Below are positions 1 to 5,355 of a stretch of DNA of 5,424 bases, one piece after another. Each line of letters begins with the position of its first letter. Within the stretch, counting starts at the first letter, position 1. Below the pieces are notes generated by a model, which saw only the letters and a list, made by a program, of their open reading frames with translations, was not told the origin of the DNA and did not search any database. The DNA is from Paenibacillus sp. (GTDB taxonomy: Bacteria; Bacillota; Bacilli; Paenibacillales; NBRC-103111): NCBI GenBank assembly GCA_029239545.1, contig JARBUQ010000361.1:1-5424 (forward strand), in the 5' to 3' direction. The position numbers and the translations under genes are program-made.

Positions 1-796
1 CTTCGATATATCCAAATTTATCCCCAACATCATACCGCTTGCCTTTGAGATTATAGGCGATCATAGATTTTTTCTCGTTCAACAAACGCAGACCATCCGT
101 CAGTTGAATTTCTCCTCCGCGTCCCGGCTGCAATTGCTCGAGAATCTCGAAGATTTCAGGATCAAGCACATATCGACCGATAACGGCTTGGTTGGAAGGC
201 GCCTCACGCGGATCCGGCTTCTCCACCAAATCGGAGATAAAAGAAAATTCACCGCTCTCATGATTCGATTCCGGGGATACAATCCCGTATTTGCCTACTT
301 CCGCCCATGGTACCTGCATCGTTGCAATAACCGAACGCTCATGCTCCTCATACAGATCCAGCATCTGCTTCAAGCAAGGGGGCTCCGAGCTAATAATATC
401 GTCGCCTAACAGAACAGCGAACGGTTCATTGCCAATAAATTTACGAGCACACAGTACCGCATGACCAAGACCAAGCGGCTCCTTCTGACGGATATAATGA
501 ATATCAACCATATTGGAGATGTCCTGCACAAGATTCAACAGCTCCGTATTGCCTTTGGTCTCCAGGATGGATTCGAGCTCTACGGACTTGTCAAAATGGT
601 CCTCGATTGCCCGTTTATTCCGTCCTGTAACGATAATAATATCCTCGATTCCGGAAGCAATCGCTTCTTCAACGATATATTGAATAGCTGGCTTGTCCAC
701 AATCGGCAGCATTTCCTTGGGCTGCGCCTTGGTTGCGGGCAGGAAGCGCGTGCCTAGTCCTGCCGCGGGTATGATTGCTTTTTTAATAGGTCTCAA
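1..796 (-). CDS. galU: UTP--glucose-1-phosphate uridylyltransferase, N-terminal 265 residues (runs off the left edge)
   Basis: This enzyme makes UDP-glucose from UTP and glucose-1-phosphate in the cytoplasm, for exopolysaccharide, glycolipid and teichoic-acid synthesis. The translated minus strand shows the nucleotidyltransferase signature GLGTRFLPATKAQPKEMLP at residues 13-31, the sugar-nucleotide motif LGLGHAVLCA near 108-117, the metal-binding GDD at 131-133, VEKP at 191-194 and GGEIQLTDGL at 227-236. The order and spacing match Bacillus GtaB, which is about 290 residues, so roughly 25-30 C-terminal residues lie outside the window. The start is TTG at 796; no in-frame ATG lies nearby, and GGAGGGAG (811-804) sits 7 bases upstream. 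The protein begins MRPIKKAIIPAAG, as expected for the family. It lies 66 bases downstream of the PHP gene on the same strand, with a possible promoter in the gap. Family assignment is very secure. The choice between the names galU and gtaB is convention. Confidence 0.96.
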   Translation of the reverse strand, partial: MRPIKKAIIPAAGLGTRFLPATKAQPKEMLPIVDKPAIQYIVEEAIASGIEDIIIVTGRNKRAIEDHFDKSVELESILETKGNTELLNLVQDISNMVDIHYIRQKEPLGLGHAVLCARKFIGNEPFAVLLGDDIISSEPPCLKQMLDLYEEHERSVIATMQVPWAEVGKYGIVSPESNHESGEFSFISDLVEKPDPREAPSNQAVIGRYVLDPEIFEILEQLQPGRGGEIQLTDGLRLLNEKKSMIAYNLKGKRYDVGDKFGYIE

Positions 797-829
797 ATGA
801 ATTCTCCCTCCAAACCTTTACATAAAAGG

Positions 830-848
830 CTGTCTATGTATTATACAG
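830..848 (-). promoter_or_regulatory. Candidate galU -10 element within a dyad
   Basis: The gap between the PHP gene and galU holds a perfect TATAAT on the minus strand (845-840), about 44 bases before the TTG start. It lies inside an imperfect 19-base palindrome with arms CTGTnTA and TAnACAG around a 5-base centre. No convincing -35 hexamer is found 16-18 bases upstream; the sequence there is AAGTAA. A promoter here would therefore need an activator or be weak. The dyad could be an operator over the -10. This is read from sequence only and the function is inferred. Confidence 0.3.
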
Positions 849-862
849 TATTCCCCATCGGG

Positions 863-1699
863 TTACTTTTTTCCTTGCAGCTGCTCCAAAACATTTGCTC
901 CGATTCTCCTGGCTCCGATTGGAGCATGATAAGTCTGCCCATTCCTTGAACCATGGAAATCCGAGCCTGCTGTAACGAAGCAGCCGAGCTTATTCGCCAT
1001 CTTCAAATATTTGGCTTCTTCCTCGGGGGAATGATCGGAATGAAAGACCTCGATCCCGTCTGCGCCATATAAAACAATTCGTTCCACGAGCAGGTCATCT
1101 CCGTACAAGCCCGGATGGGCAACAACCGCAGCACCACCGGCCTCCTTGATCCAATCTATCGCGTCATAAGGAGTAATGCGAGGCGGATTCACATAAGCAG
1201 CTCCGTTACTCCCCAAATACCGGTCGAATGCCTCTGAAATCGAGCTTACAATCCCTTTATTCATCAGGACCTCGGCAATATGAGGACGTCCAATCGTCTC
1301 ATCACCTGACGGGCTCTTGCCAGCCAGTGTGGTTACTTCTTCCATTGTTATGGGAATCCCCAGCTCATTCATTTTATCCAAGATCAGAGCATTTCTATGC
1401 TCCCGTGTATTTCTTAATTGCTGGAGACGGGTCAACAGCTGTTCATTATGGATATCAATATAATAACCAAGAATATGAATATCGCGACCGTCTGCAACCG
1501 TGCTGATCTCTACGCCCGGAACAACAAGCACATCTAATTCCAACCCCGCCTGAACAGCCTCAGCTACACCTGCAACAGTGTCATGATCGGTAATGGCGAT
1601 CCCATATAACCCTGCTGCCTTAGCCATCCTTACATTATGCGCCGGTGGATGGGTACCATCCGAAGCGGTTGTATGCATATGCAGGTCAACCTCATTCAT
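863..1699 (-). CDS. PHP-domain metal-dependent phosphoesterase, RNase AM / 3',5'-nucleoside bisphosphate phosphatase-like
   Basis: This is a 278-residue cytoplasmic PHP (polymerase and histidinol phosphatase) protein. All nine metal ligands expected for a trinuclear site are visible: H7 and H9 (DLHMHT), D14, H39 (ITDHDT), E64 (PGVEIS), H75 (DIHILGYY), H195 (VAHPG), and D247 and H249 (GSDFHG). The insert with IGRPHIAEVL near 136-145 is typical of the group that includes E. coli RNase AM (YciV/TrpH) and Chromobacterium CV1693, which remove phosphate from nucleoside 3',5'-bisphosphates or trim RNA 5' ends. The exact substrate here is inferred. The start chosen is ATG 1699, preceded by GTGGAG with a 5-base spacer; the product then begins directly at the first metal-binding strand. 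The frame is open upstream to a TTG at 1753, adding 18 residues, but that start has no usable ribosome binding site. The gene follows the LysR gene by 56 bases and precedes galU by 66, so co-transcription is plausible. Confidence 0.9.
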   Translation of the reverse strand: MNEVDLHMHTTASDGTHPPAHNVRMAKAAGLYGIAITDHDTVAGVAEAVQAGLELDVLVVPGVEISTVADGRDIHILGYYIDIHNEQLLTRLQQLRNTREHRNALILDKMNELGIPITMEEVTTLAGKSPSGDETIGRPHIAEVLMNKGIVSSISEAFDRYLGSNGAAYVNPPRITPYDAIDWIKEAGGAAVVAHPGLYGDDLLVERIVLYGADGIEVFHSDHSPEEEAKYLKMANKLGCFVTAGSDFHGSRNGQTYHAPIGARRIGANVLEQLQGKK

Positions 1700-1755
1700 C
1701 CAATCTCCACCCTTCGAAATAGGATACCTGTTATTTGATTTATTCGAGAACAATC

Positions 1756-2667
1756 CTATAACCAGGCTTGCAGATCCCGCTCTCTAAGAAAGGTCAGGAA
1801 TGTCACAGCCGATATGGGCAGAAGAGTCGCTTGCAAGTAAATCGAATAAAAATGTCGGGTGAAGGTTACTCCTTCGATTGACTTAACTTGGAACAACCCA
1901 AGGGCAACTTCATGTTTCACAGACGATGGAGACAGAACGGTAATACCAAGACCCGCTTCAACAGCGGATTTAATAGCTCCCGTACTTCCGAGTTCCATAA
2001 TAATTTTGAACTGATTAGAGGCTATTCCTATTTTCTGTAGCTCATCCTCCATCACCTGACGCGTACCAGAGCCCTGCTCACGCAAAATAAACGGATATTC
2101 CATCAAATCCTGGGGGAGCACGACCTCTTTAATCGCCAATGGATGGTCAGAAGGAACAATAAGCTTAAGCTCATCATTCAGTACTACTTCTGTTCGCACA
2201 TCCGGATGATGCACAGGCGCTTCCACTAATCCAAAGTTCAGCTGGTGATTCAGGATTTCTTCGAGTATTTGTGTCGTATTCATAACCTTCATACTAACCG
2301 AGATATTCGGATATTCCCTGCTGAACGGCCCTAACAGACGTGGCAGCACATACTCCCCAATCGTTAAGCTCGCCCCAAGCTGCAGCCGACCTTCCACCAT
2401 ATGCGTGAACTTGGACATGGCTACATCCGTTTCCTTAATTAAATCGATGCTGCGCTTAGCAAATGGGAGCAAGGTGCGGCCTGCTTCGGTAATTTCGATC
2501 CGCTTCGTGGAACGCTGGAACAATTTAGTGCCGAAGTAGTCTTCCAAGCCCTGTACTTGCATCGTCACCGCCGGCTGTGTCATATGGAGCGCTTGTGCGG
2601 CCATAGAAAAGCTGCCTTTTTCGGCAACTGTATAAAAAATGTGCAACTGGTGAAAGTTAAGCGCCAC
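1756..2667 (-). CDS. LysR-family transcriptional regulator, CysL-like subgroup
   Basis: This is a 303-residue DNA-binding regulator of standard LysR length. The N-terminal winged helix-turn-helix covers about residues 1-60, with the signature GSFSMAAQALHMTQPAVTMQ at 18-37 followed by LEDYFGTKLFQRS. A linker helix (about 60-90) leads to a periplasmic-binding-protein-like effector domain from about 93. There, LGASLTIGEYVLP (97-109) and REQGSGTR strongly resemble Bacillus CysL (YwfK), whose subgroup often senses sulfur or selenium-related metabolites. The ligand and targets of this copy are unknown. The start is GTG 2667 with GGGAGG (2680-2675) 7 bases upstream. An ATG at 2671 is out of frame and opens only a 4-codon frame. 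No gene is divergent from it, which is unusual for LysR regulators, so the best local target candidates are its own promoter and the PHP gene 56 bases downstream. Family secure; subgroup likely. Confidence 0.93.
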   Translation of the reverse strand: MALNFHQLHIFYTVAEKGSFSMAAQALHMTQPAVTMQVQGLEDYFGTKLFQRSTKRIEITEAGRTLLPFAKRSIDLIKETDVAMSKFTHMVEGRLQLGASLTIGEYVLPRLLGPFSREYPNISVSMKVMNTTQILEEILNHQLNFGLVEAPVHHPDVRTEVVLNDELKLIVPSDHPLAIKEVVLPQDLMEYPFILREQGSGTRQVMEDELQKIGIASNQFKIIMELGSTGAIKSAVEAGLGITVLSPSSVKHEVALGLFQVKSIEGVTFTRHFYSIYLQATLLPISAVTFLTFLRERDLQAWL

Positions 2668-2701
2668 TCATCTTGCCTCCCGCATCGTTTGGTATTCAAC
2701 C

Positions 2702-2733
2702 TTAAATCTAACTTAACACGGGATCGTTTGCAA
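2702..2733 (-). promoter_or_regulatory. Candidate promoter of the LysR gene with an overlapping T-N11-A dyad
   Basis: On the minus strand TTGCAA (2733-2728) is followed after 17 bases by TAGATT (2710-2705), an acceptable sigma-A-like pair about 40 bases before the GTG start. The -10 is covered by the imperfect palindrome TTAAGTTAGATTTAA (2716-2702), which contains the T-N11-A pattern typical of LysR-family binding sites. This placement would fit autorepression. The whole assignment is inference from sequence pattern. Confidence 0.4.
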
Positions 2734-2810
2734 CGTTCAGAAGCAAATTAACCTCACCGGACTCTCTCACTGGTATTGAATGAGGCATATGACAGCGGCT
2801 GCCCAAGCGC

Positions 2811-2843
2811 AAAAAAAAAGCATGCAGGAAACTCTACATGCTT
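2811..2843 (-). terminator. Intrinsic terminator of the 148-residue protein gene
   Basis: Read on the minus strand, a 10-bp stem AAGCATGTAG / CTGCATGCTT (one G-U pair) with a 6-base loop AGTTTC is followed directly by a run of T residues (2819-2811). It starts 37 bases after the TAA of the upstream gene. It insulates the LysR-PHP unit from that gene. Confidence 0.9.
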
Positions 2844-2879
2844 GGAATCAGCTTCAGCCATGCTTGTCTGGTCCTAATC

Positions 2880-3326
2880 TTACTTGCGCTTCCTGCTGTT
2901 CTTGATCAAGGTCATTCTACGTGAATGTCTAAGCCACGAGTAGTAAGACTTCAGATCGCGAAGCTCGATGACTTCCGACATTCTTCCGAGAAAGGTGACC
3001 ACAATCATCTTGTGCAGCGGATTGCCAGCTATATCAAACTCATTCTCCAGAACGGAGAATTCCGCTACCATAACCAAATCTTCATCGATTACAAAAACAT
3101 CCTTCTCATTCTTGTAATAAGGATGCACTTCTTCCTTCTTCAGACGATCCCATAGAAAACTGCAAATATCTTCAAAACCCGTCTTCTCTGATTCCACACG
3201 ATCTGCCCAGCGTACACGAGCATGATTCGTTATAATAATGTCTGCCACTTTCTTGTCGCCCAAAACGACATAAAATGGTTCATAAGTACTCCACCTATCC
3301 ATCATTTTATCTTTCATTACTACCAT
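2880..3326 (-). CDS. Hypothetical protein of 148 residues with an HAxxRWxxRV motif
   Basis: I do not recognise a named family. The product is a soluble-looking, charged protein with no signal peptide or membrane segment. Residues near 32-44 read IIITNHARVRWADR; the HAxxRxxxR pattern recalls small DUF4258-type (RelE-fold-like) domains, but the resemblance is short and unproven. It is followed by a lysine/glutamate-rich helix, then apparent beta strands (VFVIDEDLVMVAEFSV, KMIVVTFLG), and a strongly basic tail rich in R and K that could bind nucleic acid. AAGGAGG (3336-3330) lies only 3 bases before ATG 3326 and 12 bases before a second ATG at 3317, so the start may be either; the reading above uses 3326. 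The gene is monocistronic: a good promoter at 3378-3406 and a strong terminator at 2811-2843 bracket it. Good reading-frame length, signals and spacing make it a real gene; the function is unknown. Confidence 0.85.
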   Translation of the reverse strand: MVVMKDKMMDRWSTYEPFYVVLGDKKVADIIITNHARVRWADRVESEKTGFEDICSFLWDRLKKEEVHPYYKNEKDVFVIDEDLVMVAEFSVLENEFDIAGNPLHKMIVVTFLGRMSEVIELRDLKSYYSWLRHSRRMTLIKNSRKRK

Positions 3327-3339
3327 CCCCCTCCTTGAA

Positions 3340-3353
3340 GATAGGCCCCTATC
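3340..3353 (-). repeat. Inverted repeat in the leader of the 148-residue protein gene
   Basis: GATAGGGGCCTATC on the minus strand is a perfect GATAGG / CCTATC inverted repeat with a 2-base centre. In RNA it would form a 5-bp stem with a GGGC loop. It lies between the inferred transcription start (near 3371) and the ribosome binding site, ending 3 bases before AAGGAGG. It could be a 5' stabilising hairpin or a small operator. The role is inferred. Confidence 0.4.
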
Positions 3354-3377
3354 CCTATGTACATATAAGTTAGTTTT

Positions 3378-3406
3378 ATTTTACTCGATTTTTAATAATT
3401 TTCCAA
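3378..3406 (-). promoter_or_regulatory. Sigma-A-type promoter of the 148-residue protein gene
   Basis: On the minus strand TTGGAA (3406-3401), a 17-base spacer and TAAAAT (3383-3378) form a good housekeeping promoter. A very AT-rich stretch lies upstream (about 3407-3480) and could act as an UP element. The start would fall near 3371, giving a leader of about 45 bases. Confidence 0.65.
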
Positions 3407-3477
3407 TTGTTAAATGTATCATTTTTTTAATTAATATATAATATTGTGAATTGCGTGACTTTTAGAAGTTTTTATAT

Positions 3478-3515
3478 AAAAAAAAGAAACCCCCTCCGCC
3501 GTTTGCATCAGGGGT
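3478..3515 (-). terminator. Intrinsic terminator downstream of ylbG
   Basis: On the minus strand CCCCT (3514-3510) and AGGGG (3495-3491) pair around an inner TGC / GCG stem and an AAACG loop. A T-rich run with one interrupting C follows (3489-3478). It lies 21 bases after the ylbG stop codon and separates ylbG from the promoter of the next gene. Confidence 0.85.
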
Positions 3516-3535
3516 GAGCAATTCGGTATACTTTC

Positions 3536-3796
3536 TTAGGTGTAAAGTTTCGACTTATCCGGAACATTACTATTGTATTCTGTAGGAATCTCGTTGCGCA
3601 TGGAACGCTCCACTTTTTTGACAAATGGGTATTTTTGTATCGCTTTTGTAGCTTCTTCCGCTTTATCTGCATTCATGTATATTACAACGTAATGCATACG
3701 TTTGGATGCGTAATGAATGGAACCGAAACGCTCCAGATGTTTGACCGATTTCAAATCATTCACCCATATAATCAGGCCCGTGCGTTCAGGAAACAT
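3536..3796 (-). CDS. ylbG: YlbG-family protein (UPF0298 / DUF2129)
   Basis: This is a small cytoplasmic protein of 86 residues, close to the roughly 90 residues of Bacillus YlbG. Its biochemical role is not established. Family landmarks are the opening strand RTGLIIWV (5-12), the block FGSIHYASKRMHYVVIY and the strand FVKKVERS, ending in a PDKxKxY-like tail, all matching Bacillus YlbG in order. The start chosen is ATG 3796, preceded by AGGAGG with a 7-base spacer. The frame is open to an ATG at 3832, but that start lacks a binding site and adds residues foreign to the family. In Bacillus ylbG directly follows ylbF in the same direction. Here the two are still on the same strand and in the same order, but an asparaginase gene on the other strand separates them. 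A terminator at 3478-3515 ends the unit. Confidence 0.92.
   Translation of the reverse strand: MFPERTGLIIWVNDLKSVKHLERFGSIHYASKRMHYVVIYMNADKAEEATKAIQKYPFVKKVERSMRNEIPTEYNSNVPDKSKLYT
3741..3772 (+). promoter_or_regulatory. Possible asparaginase promoter inside ylbG
   Basis: A perfect TATAAT (3767-3772) on the plus strand lies about 83 bases before the asparaginase start. TTGACC (3741-3746) lies upstream, but the spacer is 20 bases, longer than the usual 16-18. If used, the transcript would begin near 3779 and overlap the first bases of ylbG in antisense. No better pair was seen in the 58-base divergent gap. Confidence 0.3.
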
Positions 3797-3815
3797 GGTT
3801 GTCCCTCCTATTCGT

Positions 3816-3846
3816 ACTCCTGTACCCAACATTCGATTCCAGGAGT
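3816..3846 (+). promoter_or_regulatory. Inverted repeat that could mask the asparaginase ribosome binding site
   Basis: ACTCCTG (3816-3822) is perfectly complementary to CAGGAGT (3840-3846), with a 17-base loop. The downstream arm contains the AGGAG (3841-3845) that serves the ATG at 3855. In an mRNA starting upstream of 3816, this hairpin would sequester the ribosome binding site. A second anti-Shine-Dalgarno-like stretch, CCCTCCTA (3803-3810), is the complement of the ylbG ribosome binding site and could compete. The pairing is seen directly; regulation is inferred. Confidence 0.4.
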
Positions 3847-3854
3847 GATCTTCT

Positions 3855-4883
3855 ATGTCAGACTTCCAGGCAGTCAGTCTTGTCCGTGTTACGAGAGGTG
3901 CTATGACCGAATCGAGGCATCAGGGTCATATTGCGGTCGTTGACCGTCAAGGGCGGCTGTTATACGCAGCAGGCAATCCCTCTACAGCAACGTTCGCCCG
4001 TTCAGCTGCAAAGCCTCTGCAGGCCATTCCAGTGATAGAATCAGGTGCGGTTGATGCTTATGGACTTGGTCCCGAGGAAATTGCCATCATGTGCGCTTCC
4101 CATAACGGGGAACTGCCGCATATCGAAACGATAGAGCGCTTTCTTATAAAGCTTGGGCTAATTGATCATGATTTGCTCTGCGGCCCCCACTACCCTTATT
4201 ATGAGCCTGCCAGCGATCTTATGAAAAGACGGGGAGAAGCTCCTACAGCGCTGCACAATAATTGCTCCGGCAAACATTCCGGCATGCTTGCTCTGGCGCT
4301 TCGACTCGAAGCTCCAACTGCAGGCTACATGACACCAGACCACCCCGTCCAGCAAACGATGCTGGACGTGATCAGTGCAATGAGCGATGTGCCGGTCGAC
4401 CGTATCACACTTGGAACCGATGGATGCGGGGTACCCGTGTTCGGTCTGCCTCTTGCGTCCCTGGCACGAGCCTATGCCGTGTTCGGTCAGCCGGAAGGCT
4501 TGCAGCCGGATTCCCGAGCTGCGGCATGCAGCAAGCTGCTCGAGGCTATCCGCCGCGCTCCATTCTACATTGCCGGCACGGAACGGTTTGACACAAGGCT
4601 CATTCAGGCAACAGCCGGACGACTTGTCGGCAAAATGGGTGCCGAGGGCGTATTCGCTGTCACTTCTCCAGAGCAAGGTCAAGCGCTTGCCGTTAAGGTT
4701 GAGGATGGTTCCATGCGTGCTCTGTATCCTACAGTGGTCGAGGCATTGCGCCAGCTCAACTGGTTAACCGCCCATGAACTCGAGCAGCTGCAGCAATTCC
4801 ACAAGCCCTTGGTGCGCAATTGGTCAGGTGATGAGGTCGGAGTTATCCTTCCTGAATTCCAACTGTCCTCTACAGTGCTCTAG
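3855..4883 (+). CDS. L-asparaginase, class 3 (Rhizobium-type, Asparaginase_II family)
   Basis: This 342-residue protein should hydrolyse L-asparagine to aspartate and ammonia in the cytoplasm; there is no signal peptide. It belongs to the serine-lysine asparaginases exemplified by Rhizobium etli ReAV, not to the Bacillus AnsA or AnsZ families. The key residues are all present: S50 and K53 (ARSAAKPLQ), S82 (CASHNGE), the zinc-site residues C137 and K140 (NNCSGKHSG) and D189 and C191 (GTDGCGVP), and the second lysine K260 (VGKMGAEGV). Length is normal for the family and the frame is intact. The start is ATG 3855 with AGGAG 9 bases upstream. It is the only plus-strand gene here, divergent from ylbG by 58 bases and convergent with ylbF by 31. 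A leader hairpin may control translation. Family assignment is secure; activity on asparagine is inferred from conserved residues. Confidence 0.95.
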   Translation: MSDFQAVSLVRVTRGAMTESRHQGHIAVVDRQGRLLYAAGNPSTATFARSAAKPLQAIPVIESGAVDAYGLGPEEIAIMCASHNGELPHIETIERFLIKLGLIDHDLLCGPHYPYYEPASDLMKRRGEAPTALHNNCSGKHSGMLALALRLEAPTAGYMTPDHPVQQTMLDVISAMSDVPVDRITLGTDGCGVPVFGLPLASLARAYAVFGQPEGLQPDSRAAACSKLLEAIRRAPFYIAGTERFDTRLIQATAGRLVGKMGAEGVFAVTSPEQGQALAVKVEDGSMRALYPTVVEALRQLNWLTAHELEQLQQFHKPLVRNWSGDEVGVILPEFQLSSTVL

Positions 4884-4914
4884 TTTATCAGTTGCTGGTC
4901 CAAGGCAATTACAA

Positions 4915-5355
4915 TCAACCGCAGCTGCTGCAGCCACCTGTGCCGCAGCCAGCTTTTGTCGGCAGCGGGTTGTTGCTTGGGACCTTGATTGCTTCCGATA
5001 CGGAATGCGCAATCGTCTCCGATACACTGAATAGCAGTTCATCGAGCTTGGCTTCAGCCATCTTGAACAGACGAACTGCTTCGAACCCTTCCAATTTCAC
5101 TTCCGCAACCTTCACAGCATCCAGGGCTTCATGATAGTTTGGGTGAAAGTGGCCGAAACGTTCTGTTTCCTCGAACATTTCTTTGAGCTTGGCGAATTGC
5201 TTCACAGCCGCTTGAATCTCTGCATCGGATTCGACTTGTTGTTTCCAATATGCGTAATCCGCCGCTTCGGCAGATGCGTTAATCATATCGCCTACTTCAT
5301 AGGCTTGGGAAAGAAGCTCAGAAACGTTAAGCGTCCCAACTTCAGTTAAGGTCAT
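4915..5355 (-). CDS. ylbF: YlbF / RicF family regulator (RicAFT complex subunit)
   Basis: In Bacillus subtilis YlbF (RicF) joins YmcA (RicA) and YaaT (RicT) in an iron-sulfur complex that promotes RNase Y-dependent mRNA maturation and supports competence, sporulation and biofilm formation. This 146-residue homologue is mostly helical and carries the family blocks RFGHFHPNY (66-74) and VSEAIKVPSNNPL, both close to Bacillus YlbF. It ends in a cysteine-rich tail GCGTGGCSSCG, with cysteines at 137, 142 and 145, matching the region of Bacillus RicF that ligates iron-sulfur clusters. The ATG at 5367 directly abuts AAGGAGG (5374-5368), which leaves no spacer, so the in-frame ATG 5355 (12-base spacer) or TTG 5358 (9-base spacer) is more likely; the frame adds four residues if 5367 is used. 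It is convergent with the asparaginase gene across 31 bases that contain no recognisable terminator. Confidence 0.93.
   Translation of the reverse strand: MTLTEVGTLNVSELLSQAYEVGDMINASAEAADYAYWKQQVESDAEIQAAVKQFAKLKEMFEETERFGHFHPNYHEALDAVKVAEVKLEGFEAVRLFKMAEAKLDELLFSVSETIAHSVSEAIKVPSNNPLPTKAGCGTGGCSSCG

Noticed and set aside
104..757. Plus-strand open frames at 104-409 and 461-757
   Set aside because: They are antisense to the well-conserved galU frame, have no family features and no ribosome binding sites.
1700..1753. N-terminal extension of the PHP gene to TTG 1753
   Set aside because: There is no usable ribosome binding site before the TTG, while ATG 1699 has one and begins at the conserved first strand.
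2657..2671. Four-codon frame ATG AGT GGC GCT TAA overlapping the LysR GTG start
   Set aside because: It could be a tiny coupled leader, but a frame this short arises easily by chance, and the GTG start has its own well-placed GGGAGG.
2734..2810. Possible small RNA or small gene between the LysR promoter and the terminator
   Set aside because: Only a 5-bp CCTCA/TGAGG pairing is present. No start with a binding site and no separate terminator was found.
3408..3442. Plus-strand TTGTTA and TATAAT as a promoter in the AT-rich gap
   Set aside because: The spacer would be 23 bases, and the transcript would run antisense into ylbG. AT-rich DNA yields TATAAT by chance.
4158..4682. A 174-codon minus-strand frame and two plus-strand frames (4262-4591, 4387-4767) inside the asparaginase gene
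   Set aside because: They lie within an intact asparaginase gene with all catalytic residues. Their translations are low-complexity shadows rich in C, R and S.
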